56,401 nucleotides of DNA, taken from contig LSSN01006097.1 in assembly GCA_001970855.1 (NCBI GenBank), forward strand, positions 1-56,401. The letters are read 5' to 3'. The stretch's first letter is position 1, and the number at the start of each line of letters is the position of its first letter. Source of the DNA: Smittium culicis (lineage: Eukaryota > Kickxellomycota > Harpellomycetes > Harpellales > Legeriomycetaceae). Both the position numbers and the translations under genes were made by a program. Positions 33,811 through 45,960 of the stretch are shown in pieces. The notes below the pieces were generated by a model. That model had not been told where the DNA came from, did no database searches, and saw nothing but the letters and a program-made list of their open reading frames with translations.

Positions 33811-33980
33811 ATATAATATAATATAATATAATATAATATAATATAATATAATATAATATAATATAATATAATATAATATAATATAATATAATATAATATA
33901 ATATAATATAATATAATATAATATAATATAATATAATATAATATAATATAATATAATATAATTCAATTCAATTCAATTCA
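33811..33980. repeat. Pentanucleotide microsatellite (ATATA/TATAA)n followed by (ATTCA)4
   Basis: A perfect period-5 array of roughly 30 units runs from 33,811 to about 33,962. It then switches abruptly to four copies of ATTCA (33,961-33,980). No interruptions are seen in the first array, so it is probably recent or still mutating by slippage. Confidence 0.95.
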
Positions 33981-34869
33981 AAATATCCTAAGTGATTTTA
34001 CAACTATAAATTAATGCTATTTAAAGGAGAAAAAGCTTATAAAACACCTGAAATATTGTTTTTCGATAGAATAGTTTCGAAAATATTCCACCCTGCCCTA
34101 TGTCTACACTGTGACATATAAATTTCAGAATAAATAATGTATCCAAAAGATCATAAATAGTTATACTTGGTATAATTATCACAGTTAATGAATTGATAGA
34201 AAAAAATTTTTTTGCGCTTATTTGATTTCTATACTTGTTAAAAATCTTTATTCTTAAGTTACTATCAATTCTATTTTTCATACTCTGTCCTTGAGCAAAA
34301 TTGCAACTAAGGGCGTTTAATTCAAATTAATACCCACTTTTTTTTTATTCAGTTATAAAATTATGGTTTAATTAGGTTTAATTTATCTATAAGTAAAACC
34401 ATTTATGATCATTTTGATACATTATTCAAGTCTTTAAATTGAGATAAATAAAAATTATTAGGTTTTTTTAAGAATAGCTCTAAAGTAGCTCTGACTGCCT
34501 AGGACTGATATACTTACATTAATTAAAATAAAGTTCGCTAATTAAGTTCTGATGCCGATTTAATTTAACAAAGGCGAGGAATTTTGTATTAGTATTTCCA
34601 GATATAAGCCCATACATTCAGAAATTAACAATTCAATCAGTATTGATTTCAGTGTCACAAAACCAGCGGCTGTGAAGCGAATCAGGTCCGAATTTAGTAT
34701 AAATATGCACTCATTCCTGCTATAACCGACTGTGAGAATGCAAAACACAAATTTATAAATTAATAAAAATGTATCACTGGCCTCGTAAATTCGCTGATAA
34801 TGGCATGGGTGGACATCAGTGTGATCTTCAGCGCCATTATATTAAAAAAATTCTGTCATCAATATTGAA
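33981..34869. other. AT-rich interval, no gene seen
   Basis: From about 34,560 the base composition becomes less extreme and may already belong to the adjoining LINE fragment (for example a short plus-strand run near 34,790-34,830), but I cannot align it to the other LINE copies by eye. Confidence 0.3.
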
Positions 34870-35510
34870 ATTATCAAACTATATTAGGTTTATCGACCGG
34901 AAACGACGAAATTGTAGTTTTGTCATCCACCGGTGGACGACGGACCGGAAAATCAGAAAAAAATGTAGCTGTGTTGAAGTTCAATAACTTTATCCAGACC
35001 TGAATCTGGACCAAGAGGACATTGGAAAAATTCGTATTGGCACATTCCGTACTGTCCAGTGCCTGTCGAACATGAAAACCGTCGACCAAAAATTTAATAA
35101 TTTTTGCCCTTGCTGCAACTTGTGCGTTTTTCTAGACGGTCGATAACATACTTGTGAGCAGCAGCCGGTGGTGAAATCACCTATCATCGATGATAGGTCG
35201 GTTCATATCGACGCTGATCCGTTCTGAAGAAAAAAATTTACTAGCGAATTTGAAAGCCCGGTTGGGGCTAGTTGGAAAATTCCTTTAAGGAAACCTAAAA
35301 AATCTTTGAGCCAGCTTTGTGCTGGCACAGCACATCAGACTTTTAGTTGAAAAAAAAAATGTATTTTTACAGCATACGCGTACCCAGAACACTTACTCTA
35401 CACATTATAGGCGATTTAACAGTCCCCTTGAGCTTAAGTCAAGTGCATATGAAGCTATAGAGCAGCGGAGAAGGGTTGGTTGAAAAAAAAATTTTTTAAT
35501 GATTTTTTAT
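34870..35510 (+). mobile_element. LINE family A, 3'-terminal fragment (copy 1)
   Basis: The plus strand matches the reverse complement of 55,910-56,401 almost block by block: DIGKIRIGTFRTVQCLSNMK, FNNFCPCCNLCVF (start of the C-terminal zinc finger), PVVKSPIIDDRSVH, ESPVGASWKIP, LSQLCAGTAHQTF and YPEHLLYT. It ends in GGAGAAGGGTTGG then an A-run and T-run, as the other copies do. It has several stops and small indels. A 5'-truncated insertion is the simplest origin, as is usual for LINEs. Confidence 0.72.
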
Positions 35511-37999
35511 GCTTTTTTAACTTATTAAATATTTTTTTTCATTTTTCTTATTTCATTCTTTCAAATTATGATTAAAAAATATTCTAACAAAATAATAAAA
35601 TAAACCCAGATTGAAGGCTAGGGCCATTATCTTGTTGAATGGTTTAATTTTTTAGTATAGTTGTCTTTTTTATTTAAAAAAAATATAATTAAGTTACATT
35701 ACATATAAAAGTCATAAATTTTAATTCTTATTCTTATAATTACGAAAATTATAACTTTTATTAATCTTGTGTTTCGCTAGAGAATCCCATTTCCTCCTTG
35801 ATTAACTGTTGGTATCAAGTAATTGAGGTTGAGTTAAACTAAATTTTTTATGCAGAAAATTTTTCATCAGTAAAATTAATACAGATTATTTTTTCCACCT
35901 TAGTGTATTTCATTTTTTTTAATCTAATTTAGAGCAAAAAATAATGGTATGATTAAATTTCAACCTCACTGATAACAAAAATTAAATAATGTTTATAACG
36001 TTGCATAGCTTGATAATATTCAGCCATAACTTAATTATTCTAATTTTTAATTTGGTAGCAGATTTCCCAGAGTATCCTTAAAACTTACGGCCAAAGAATT
36101 ATAGCTGAAGTTATAACAGTTTTTATAGAAAATGATTTTATGATAATAAGCTATTTATAGATATTTACTCGTTGCCAGGTTAGTAATTCTAAAGATTAAC
36201 ATTAATTTTTATTATATTTTTCTATGGAAATTATTTGGTTTTTATATTTTTATATTCTACTAATTTCTCGTTTCTTTTGCATATACCTTGAGTTTATTTT
36301 CTCCACATACCTAGCTTTTATCACTAGGCTGAATTAATTATATTATTTATAGTATTAATATAAAGTATATATTATTTATTGGTATTTTAGGGGTTTATTT
36401 CTAAAGATATAATAGAGGAATAGTTTTAAAAAATTTAAACCAGCTATTCTACATATAAAATTGTGAGCAACCTTTTTAAACCCCATTTTTTTACTATATT
36501 TGTTCTATCTGTCTGCCCGGAAACCTTGGGATCCGTGTATTTTAAATACATATAATAAAATAAATAGATAAAAGAATGTAATCTTCTTACTGCATAAAAT
36601 ATAATCAAAAAATAAAGTCGAAATTAAAATCGATATCCAATTATGTAATAGCAGCAGGATTTGAAATATTACACTAGTAGTGAGTTTCCACAGCGAAAAA
36701 AATAGAAAAATAATTTATGTAAGCTTATTTAATATAAGTTTTTTGTAATTTTACAGATTAAAACTAGCCTATAACATTAAAAGTTAATTTTTATAAAGAT
36801 ATAATTAGAATACTACTTTTTGTGAAATTTGTTTAAGTTCAATTCTATATTTATTTCAGCTTCTTTAATCAAAAAATTTCTATTTTTTATTTTTAAATAA
36901 ATAATGTTTTATTCTTAATATTTCGAATTTTTGATAATTGAACTTATTTATATGAAAATAATTAAATTTGTAATGCAAATTATAAAATCTCAACCTTAAA
37001 CCACAAAAATGCAGTGTTCTTGTAGATATACATAAAATTTTAATGTTTTTTTAACTGTTTTTTATATATATTATGTTAATAAAATCTACAAAAAAAAAAA
37101 GAATTTGTTTCATACACTCACAAAACGATTTTTCTTTACATTAGATAAGGTTTCTAAGAAATATAATTTTATACTAGATTTTATCTTTATCATTAATATC
37201 GTAAAAATAAAAGTTTAGTTTTATTTTATTCCAAAAGCTAATATAAAAATAAATAAAAGCAAATAAAGTTTAAAAATTACCATATTTTATTAATTATTAT
37301 TGAATAAATATCTGGCTATAAATGTCATAAAATTTTAAGAAATCATATTTCTCCATTTTCCCAATACCCCATTCTTTCCACAAAATATGAAATATTTTTG
37401 AGTTTATTTTATATTTTAGAAATTTACATCATCTTTATATATTAAAATAATACATTTAATACAAACATGTATAAGTAAATATAGCTTAAAATAAGTGTTT
37501 TTACAAAAGAGATTATTAAAGTAAACAACTAATATATATAAGGCACAATATAAATTTGTAATAAATACTGAGTAGAGCCCTTAAATGAGACAAGAATCAG
37601 TATTGACGTGAAAAATGCCAAATAAAAATAAAATAAATGAAACTGAATTATAAATTATTGAAAACCCAAATATAATTAAAAAAATTAGATAAAAGAAACT
37701 ATAACATGTGTAAATATCACAATATATCAAAAAAAATGAGAAAGAATTACTCTTGAAATATTCTTATAAGAAAAAATTATCCAAAAAGGTTATAAACTTG
37801 TCAAAAATATCAAAAATTAGTTTTTATATTTTTATTTTTTCACCTTTTTTTTATTGTGACTAAGTACATTAAATAAAATTTAGATATTAAGTTAAATCAA
37901 TTATAATAAGGGGCTTTAATAATAAAAGACAATGGAGGGAAAGTGGAGGTTAAATATTTTTTAAGGTAACTTTTGCGCCTGTCTGAATAAAAAATCAAT
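35511..37999. other. AT-rich region without recognisable genes
   Basis: About 2.5 kb with very frequent stops and poly-A/poly-T runs in all frames. I see no domain, RNA gene or ordered repeat. The right end may hold the 3' untranslated end of the minus-strand LINE. Confidence 0.4.
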
Positions 38000-39849
38000 C
38001 GGGTTTTATTTTGTTTGATGTGTATCTATTCTTAGTATGGTTAAAATACATATATATATTTATATAGGTCGTTTTCATCCTAAGGAAAATTCAAATAGTA
38101 AGCAGAAAAGTGATCGCTAATGCGGCTTCAGTTTTGAATCTATAGGTGTTTCATATGGCTAGGTCATACAAAATCTCAGTATTAGCAAAATTATTTTTTT
38201 GCGACTCTAAAAATTCAAAAATTATATCTACAGTCAATCTACTGATTTATCTGATATCTACTGTAAATTTATCGTACAAAATGACTAATTAGTTTTCAGA
38301 GCTCATTAGTTCTTCTTATTCGAAGTAAATATGCGTTATATTCCCTTTTCTTGATTCAGAAGTATTTTATTCATTTTATTCGTAAAAATGACAATTATTT
38401 TGTACCTTAAGCTTTTCCACAGTCGATAATGCATTTTTTAAGAGCAGTTATATATTTCTGATGATTTTTGGATATGAGTCAAAATCATAAACTTTGAGCT
38501 TTACAAAAGTCGGTTATATGTTTATAGATTTGCCAATAGAATTCCATTTAGGCTAAAATATTTGTTCAATTATTTTTTTTAGGTCATTCAATTTTCTTAC
38601 TGTGGGGTTGAAACATTGTTCTATTGGTATATCGATAGTATAAAATGCGCCATTTGGTATTCTGAAGCTTTTGGTTGAACTTTTATAAACCGATCGGACT
38701 AATTGTAGAGTTTACTTTAAATGATTTTAGTTTGAATTTAATTTTATCGTATATATGTAAGGGTTGAAAATTTACCGAAACTTTCGAATTTAAGAAAAGG
38801 TAAAAATCTCAAAAAAAATAATGGTAGCCGGGAATTTACTGTATCGAGTTATTTTTTTCGAATCAGGTTTTTTGCCTAATTTTTATTACCGAAATTTGCA
38901 CTTTTTTTAAGAAATCTCATTTGCCTAAAATTAGTCTCGAGGTTTTATTCGCTGAATTGAAACTAATAAAGAATCTGAATTCTTTAATTTTTTTACTTTT
39001 TCTCAAAAAATATATGCAACCCTATTTTCAGATAGCCCTTATAATTATAAAAACTATTTTTCACATATAAAATCGTCATTTTTAATTATAGATTATTATT
39101 TTTGTAGCTATTATTGATCATCATCAACTGATTAAGTTTAAGAATTATGCATTTTTTTTTATAATATAAAGCCAATTAATGTATCGATTTTATTTATAAA
39201 GCATTATATAAATAAAATAAAGGTACAAAAAAAAGATCTTTTTATTATATTTTGAAGCATTTTATTTATGAAATTTTCTAATACAAAAAATAAAAAACAT
39301 AAGGAAAAAAATTTACACAGATAAATATACTTATTACTATTTATCTGATTAAAGTCGCCTTTGATTCTTATAAAAAAATTTTTTTTATTCATCAAATTTT
39401 TGTTAAATAACTTCAAAAAATGAAAAATATTAATATCGTTTTTTATTCAAATGGTTTAATACTAAAAATCTACGATCACTATCAGAGATATTGAGATTAT
39501 TTGAACATATACCCTAGAACTCAGAATCGTAACTGAGAGCTCATTCATAAATACTGCTTTGATCGAAATTCTAACTACAGCGAATCTTGAAACTGTAACT
39601 TTTAATATATATATTAAAGTTTATATTTTAAATACGAACTTTTTGAAATCTTTTATTTTAATATCCTAAATTTAGACCGCGTTGATTCATATGATTATCA
39701 AACAATCTTTGAAAATAAAAATATCTGGTATTGAAAAACTATAAAAAATTCTTTTTTGATAGGAAATGCGGTTCAGAATAATAATAGTTTTGATTTTTCT
39801 ATAGTTGATGCATATACCACTGATACTGCAATAAAGTATCATTTTTGTG

Positions 39850-39931
39850 ATACCAAATTCAATTCTATTAACGGCTGGCATACCAAATTCAATTCAACTC
39901 TATAAAAGACTGATATACCAACTTCAATCAA
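39850..39931. repeat. Short degenerate direct repeats (ATACCAAATTCAATTC)
   Basis: ATACCAAATTCAATTC occurs at 39,850 and again at 39,880 (30 bp apart), with a diverged third copy TATACCAACTTCAATC near 39,915. Two copies are exact. Confidence 0.7.
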
Positions 39932-40219
39932 TAAAAATTTTGAATCAGCTCAAATTCTCGTATATAATAAGGAATTTATTTTATATTTCCACAGCATTGG
40001 GAAATTAATTATAAAATTTTTTATCCTTTCATTCGATCTAATATAATATTCAAAATTTAACCGATTATGAAATGAGCTCTCATTTATGCCACCTCGGGGT
40101 AATGTTCGGGTGCAGTCGTGAATTGTGGGTGGTATGATAATTTAATTTCTTAATTGTTTTTGGAGCGGATTAATAGAGGAGGCTGAATAGTTTCTAGCCT
40201 TTGTGGTTAGTCTGTTCCC

Positions 40220-40395
40220 GCTCGCTTAAGCATTTGGTATTGCAGAAAGGCCCACTAAATCCACGTAATTACTGAATACACTTAAATAAAAATAAAATTG
40301 GTTAGGTAAAGTCATGTACAGATGTTGTGACTTTATGCGATGATACCAGGCCATCCAAGATTCTTCACCGCGGTACCGGTCCTTTATTGAAAATA
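40220..40395 (-). other. Unassigned coding-like patch inside the hAT element
   Basis: On the minus strand an open frame of about 54 codons ends at a TAA near 40,224. It reads SIKDRYRGEESWMAWYHRIK, SQHLYMTLPNQFYFYLSVFS and NYVDLVGLSAIPNA. It is much less AT-rich than the rest of the segment and rich in Trp and Tyr. The order W..WYHRIKS..L resembles gag-like or transposon proteins only vaguely. No family assigned. Confidence 0.3.
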
Positions 40396-40892
40396 TGGAT
40401 AATTGCTAACTTATAAATTAATTTGATTATTAGGATTTATTTTAGTGAAAAATGAGTTTATTTATTTAAAATTAGAAATATTTATAAGATTTGAACCTTA
40501 ATATTATATGTACAGTCTCTAAAAAAACATTGTACATTTTATAGAATACATAATTGTCAAGATTGAGAGAGGCTTGAGTAAAATATATATTTAAGAGGAA
40601 TGTAGTAAGCCAGGCGTTACTTGATATATAATAAGTATCTTTTATTAAATAAACTAAAGAGAGGTAAGACAATTGTTGTCAGATGAAAAAAAAAAATTAT
40701 AGAAATAAACAGATTATTTATACGTTTTCTTTGCCATAAGAAAATTTCTAGATTGATTAATGAGATATAATAAAATAGAATAGAATAAGCTTTAATTTTC
40801 CAGTAGGCCAAAGAAATGCAGAACCCGAGTTACAAAGTGGTTGAATTAATTTTTATATAGATTTTGGGATCAATAAGTGTTCTTATTGCTTG

Positions 40893-40963
40893 CATAATGT
40901 TGGGGATAATTAATTGGTCTTGGGTTTTCATAAATTCTTACATAATGTTGGGGATAATTAATT
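40893..40963. repeat. 23-bp exact direct repeat, period 48 bp
   Basis: CATAATGTTGGGGATAATTA plus ATT occurs at 40,893-40,915 and 40,941-40,963. The flanks between the copies are only loosely alike, so this is a pair and not an extended tandem array. Confidence 0.85.
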
Positions 40964-41184
40964 CTAATTCATGATAATAATTTATTTTTATTTTTTTAGT
41001 ATTAAGAAAATTTTATGAAATAAAAACTTTTAAAAAACATAAAATTCAATTTTAAAAAGGTTTAAATCTGTTTATCGATGTAAAAAGTCAATAGATTTCA
41101 TGAATTTAGCCAATTTGATATATCTTATATATGGAAATAGAATTCATGTAAAATAAAATAATCAAAAATAGCATTTTAGCGCTT

Positions 41185-43165
41185 TTTTGAACCTTCTTTG
41201 TTGAAATGGGCTTTTATAAAGCATTAAATATCAACACTGTCGTCATTCAGTCTTGATCATATTTTAGTTAAAAAGTATCCTGCAACAGAGAACACTCTTT
41301 GAGAATCCACAATCGTTAGTTTAAATTTGCACAGCATATTAAATGCTTTTTCAAGTATTTACTCATTATTATTTCATCTATAAAACATGCAATTTCTTTT
41401 CTAATTATTGAAATTAGATCATTAAACGATTAAATTTCAGTTCTTTTTTTTTATTTTTAATTGGCGCTGACACTTTTTCGAATGTTGTTTTTAAGCGCTT
41501 TTTGACGCTTAATTCTGAATACTCATTATCTGAAGATTCCTCTTCAGATTCTTTAGATGAATCTGAATATCTGCTTATTTCATTATTTTCATTGGCTTTA
41601 ATAGTTTCATTAATTATCTCAAATCTCTATAAAATCCCGAAAATTTCTGATCTCATTATTAATATGCTGTAAACCCCAATAATTAATACAAATTTTCTAA
41701 AAAATAAAATTAAGGATTAATGAGAAAATAGAATGCATCAGAATACTTAGTTCGTCTTTTTTGGAGTTGTATTATCAGTATAATACACATATTTTTTGTT
41801 AATAAACGTTATTTTTTTTCTAGTTCATTAAATAAAAACTTAACTGTGACACCATGCTTGTAAAATACACAGATTATTCGCATATCTCATCTACGGCTAC
41901 TTTATAGGTCTAAGCGCAAATATTATGCAGCTTATTTTATCGAATTAATTTTGAGTAAAAGACATTTCAGATTTGAGATCTATCAATGCCTTTCAAATAA
42001 ATTTTCGAACTTATAAAAAAACCTGATATCATTGAAAGAAGGTTATCAAATCTGGTTAGTGTATCCATGATTAAAAAAACTTCGTTATTTTGATCGGATT
42101 TAATATAATTCTGCAAGAACTCATTTTTCGTTGGCGATCTTCTAAAAATATCGACTGTTATCCTAACCTTCTATAATGCATCTTATATTAGTTAATTAAT
42201 ATATGCTGATCATCTGAATCGGGAATTTTTTCAGTTAATACTTCGAAATTTTCAGAAAATATTTGAATGATATTCAAATCCTCATTGGAATTTTCAGGTT
42301 CATTTTCTTGCTCTATTACAGCGAAATCATACATAAACCATAAATCAGATACTTTTTGTGTATTTTTTTGGTTTATTAATAATATTTCTTAGCTTTTTTC
42401 GACTTTTACATACGAAGATTTTATTACTACAAGGTGAATTGCGTGTGCATTGCATAAATGATAAACACGTTTTGATATTGATTAGTGCACAATCGAAATA
42501 ACGAAAATTATATATTACAGATTGATATCAAACTGCATAAGCTTATTTTCGATCATTTTAATCAAAATATCTGATGGATTTTCCCCATATGTTCTTAAAA
42601 TTATAAGATTCTTAGATTTATCAACATAATGGAAGGCTAAATTTAAATATTTCCTGCTTTTTATCGATGTTCATTGATATAATGATATGCTGGATGCTTC
42701 TCATTTCTTCTTTCTCTGATGGATTTTTGATAATAAAAAATTCACTATACTATTGTAATATTCTTTCAAAAATTTTATAACAGTATTTGGTGATATAAAA
42801 TATTGTATTATCCCTGTAGAGTTAAAAGTCTTTGTAAATCATTGGAGGATCGCATTTTGCTCAAAAAGGAGTTCATCTGTAGCAACTAATCTTGATATTA
42901 ATGCTGGAATTGATAAGTCATAAGTAGAAATAAAATACGATAAATTTGTATTTCGAGCTTTAATCTGAATTCAGAAGAGCTTATATCATCGGGTAGTACA
43001 ACTTGTAGATTTTTGTTTAACAAATCAGTTGAATGCATGGATCTTATATGACAATGTAAACCACTAGTGCTTCCACCCTCAGTTTTTATCATTTTCCCGC
43101 ATGTTTTACATGTACTGTGTTTTTTATCATCGGACTTTATATAGTAGCCCCAAACCTTTTTTTAT
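41185..43165 (-). pseudogene. hAT transposase remnant with BED zinc finger
   Basis: hAT transposases cut and paste DNA using a DDE RNase-H fold with an inserted helical domain. On the minus strand a BED finger opens the gene at about 43,160: KVWGYYIKSD, CKTCGKMIKTEGGSTSGLHC, then HIRSMH (Cys2-His2 ligands all present). Further down are a LISRLVATDELLF-like stretch near 42,850-42,900 (broken by stops) and a TRFDNLLSMI-like block near 42,030-42,060. The C-terminal dimerisation motif VDSQRVFSVAGYFLTKI then SRLNDDSVDI and FIKAHFNKEG lies at about 41,190-41,330. Multiple stops and frame changes make it inactive. Catalytic residues could not be confirmed by eye. Confidence 0.78.
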
Positions 43166-43795
43166 TCATATATAAAAAAAAAATCAAGCTTTATTAACAA
43201 GACTTTAAGTCATAAAAAAAAAACCTTAAACAGTTAATATAAAAATTTTTTGGTTTTACAATTTCGATTTTCGATCAGAGGATGAAGATTCGATTTTAAA
43301 CACGGAAATATAACTACAATTTCTAAAACAAAGCTTTTATCGGAAGTGATATTGATACATGAATATTTTGTCTTTCAATTTTTTTATAAAATCGTAGAGT
43401 ATACCGGAAAATTGGCGATTGTATATCTATATTTTATAATGTTTTCAATTAAACTTGATTAATATTCTATAAATAAAAATAAACCCAAAAACTATTATAA
43501 AAAGAATAAATATAATAAATCGAATTTCACGAGATTGAATAAATATAAATTTTAAACATTTTCTTGAAATATCACAAATTTATAATATATACTTCGATCC
43601 AAGTATAATAGCGAATTAGAATTTCAAAATTTTGGTATCAAAATAATATATGAAGATTGTATAAAATATTTTATGGCGAAATTAATTATAATACCTATTT
43701 AAAAAAAGTTTATTTTTTAAAATAGATAATATTATTTTGAATTTATTGATTTTTCTAAAATTTTTTCTTTGTAATTATTTACTATAAGTTAAATC

Positions 43796-43818
43796 CAAAC
43801 ACAAACACAAACACAAAC
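43796..43818. repeat. Short (ACAAAC)n microsatellite
   Basis: About four copies of a hexanucleotide ACAAAC lie within the hAT element, between the transposase start and the right end. Confidence 0.85.
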
Positions 43819-44899
43819 CAATTCAATAATATTATTTAATCTCTATAATCATGTATAATTATATCAAAATATATCGGTCAAAACATAAAACTTCTAAAAT
43901 ATATTTGTTGGATAATAAAAATCTTAATACCCAATAACAACACAAAAAATTTAATATCAATAGGTTTTAAGCACTGATAAATATTTTTACTGAAATTTTT
44001 CTAAAATGGCGTAATTTCGGTAAAAAAACGAGATAAAATTAAGGATTTACGATGGAGTTAAATTACCAGCTACCGCGCAAAAAAAAAATTCATTAAGCGG
44101 TAGACGAAAAATCGCACCGAAAACAGGTTAACGGTAATTACCAGTTTTATCGTGCAATCCCTATATATATCTATTCAAAGTGGTTATCCCAAATGAGTTC
44201 GTATCTCCAATTAGATTATCCAAATAGGATATTCCGTTATCGTTTAGCCATTTTAAATCTTTTTTTTAGCATTATTATACTCAGCAGAATGTTAGCTTTG
44301 TTTGTTCCAAAATTTTTTATTTCTTTAAATGACCACTTATTCATATCAGTTGTGATTATTCGATAGATTTTATTCACTGCTCATGAAGATACACTCCATA
44401 TTTGTGGATATTGACTCTCTTTTTAATTTTTTTATTTAATAACAAATCAATTAAGTTTTCTTTTGTTCTTGTCATTTTGGATAGTCTTTGGAGTTTTTCA
44501 ATTGTTAATTTTCTACATAAATTTTTCTTATTTGAGAGCATTTTATTGTACCATTTCTTAAATAATTTTTTTTATTGGGCTTCTATATTAATAAGTCTCA
44601 ATCTTCGATGTTTTTTTTCCAGTTACAATGTATCTAATTTTATTTAAGCCTTTTTATTGTTCCATATGAATCTTCCGATTACTTTATTTGTTTCTTTTAT
44701 AAAATTGTCTTCAAATTTGATTCAATGTGCACTAAATCATAATTTAGATAGTAAGGGTGTATTAGCCAATAACATCTTTCATTCTTTTCATAGTTTTCTA
44801 TTTTTACAGCTATTTAACTTGTTTGAGATTTTATTATATAAAATTGATCGAGTTTCTTTTATTGTTATATCGTTTGAAATTTAACAAAATTCCAAGGTA

Positions 44900-45960
44900 T
44901 TTGACGGTTTAATTTTGATTTATACACTTAATTATTCGCCAATTCTCATTAGTGTTTCCTAACTTTATATAAATGGTCATATCTTGTTTTATTTTGGCAT
45001 TTGATACTAGAAAATGAAATTTTCAGGGTTTCATTAACTTCTTTTTCATCCTCTTTATTATTAATTGCTATTTAAAAAACATGTGCATAGGCAAAAAATT
45101 TTATGTTTTTTTTGGCGGATTGAATTCCAAAAAACTTATTTTTGATTAAATGGAGGAGGAGTTCTAATATTTTATTATTTAGTAATGGATATAAAAGATC
45201 TCTTTTTTTTGTAGTCTTTTTGAACTATAATAGGCTGTGTGAATTACTATTTATTTTAGTGGTTGTTTTTGGGCTCAAGTGTATATTTCTAATTCTGTTA
45301 ATGAATGATTGGCTAAATTCAAATATCTTCAAAAATATTAAAAAATAATACCAATCAAATCTTTCGTACGCTTTCTCTTGGTCTAAAATTTGTTGGTATC
45401 CATTAGTTGCTTCTGAGGATATTTTAATATTTTCGAATATAAAGCTTGTTGCTAGCATATTATCAAATATTCCTCTACTTTTAATAAACCCAGATTGGTC
45501 GAAATTTATTATTTTGAATATTATCTTTTACTTTCTTCTAGTGAGTATCGTTGTAAAAATATTTTGGTCAATATTTGATAAAGTTATTTGGTCTATAATT
45601 CTTGTGGTTTTTTATGTCACCCATTTTTGGAATTAGGACTAATAGTTGATTATCCATTAATTTCTTTTTATTACTACATACTATTTGTGCTGTTAAGAAT
45701 TATTTTTAAAAGGTTGGCTAATTTTTCTTTATTATTTTTTTGGAATTCAATCTTTAGTCCATCTTGACCTGGTGATTTTTTGTTAGATTTGTCATCATTA
45801 GATTCAGTTATATCCTCAATGATAATTTCTTTGTTCAATTCAACCGATTATATTGGCAAAATTATATATTTAACTTAATTTGTTAAGATTAATCGGCTAT
45901 CTTTGCATATCTCATCTTTTTCAAACAATTTTGTGTAGAATTTGTGTCACACGTTTTTTA
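44900..45960 (-). pseudogene. LINE family B reverse transcriptase remnant
   Basis: The minus-strand frames show NKKSPGQDGLKIEFQKNN (block 1), then ATNGYQQILDQEKAYERFDW and FSQSFINRIRNIHLSPKTT at about 45,240-45,420 (block 3, DQEKAYxR). Further down comes FFAYAHVF followed by IAINNKEDEKEVNET at about 45,030-45,080. The last is the catalytic YADD box with both aspartates lost. The plus-strand open frames at 44,402-45,348 are shadows of this. Confidence 0.68.

Larger units (their letters stand above)
38920..41184. other. Unexplained segment of the hAT element downstream of its transposase
   Basis: About 2.3 kb, mostly AT-rich. It holds a coding-like minus-strand patch at 40,080-40,395, a 23-bp direct repeat at 40,893 and 40,941, and a degenerate repeat near 39,850-39,930. 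A further nested insertion would explain the excess length. Confidence 0.35.
38758..44163 (-). mobile_element. hAT-superfamily DNA transposon inserted in LINE B
   Basis: The left end reads TAAGGGTTG (38,758) and the right end, reverse complemented, TAGGGATTG (44,163), both in the hAT [T/C]AGGG style. The 8 bp outside are TATATATG (38,750-38,757) and TATATATC (44,164-44,171), a 7-of-8 match to the 8-bp target duplication hAT elements make. Subterminal blocks are also inverted: GGTAGCCGGGAATTTA near 38,823 against GGTAGCTGGTAATTTA on the opposite strand near 44,070, and TTACCGAAATT near 38,885 and 44,020. A BED zinc finger and hAT dimerisation motif lie inside on the minus strand. At 5.4 kb it is larger than usual, and about 2.3 kb beyond the transposase 3' end is unexplained. 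LINE coding sequence continues on both sides. Confidence 0.8.

Noticed and set aside
33811..33962. Pentanucleotide array as a telomere or centromere repeat
   Set aside because: The unit TATAA lacks the G-rich strand of telomeres, and a single 150-bp block in dispersed repeats is better explained as a microsatellite.
44402..45348. Three plus-strand open frames of 68-81 codons
   Set aside because: They are shadows of the minus-strand LINE B reverse transcriptase, whose motifs are readable on the opposite strand.
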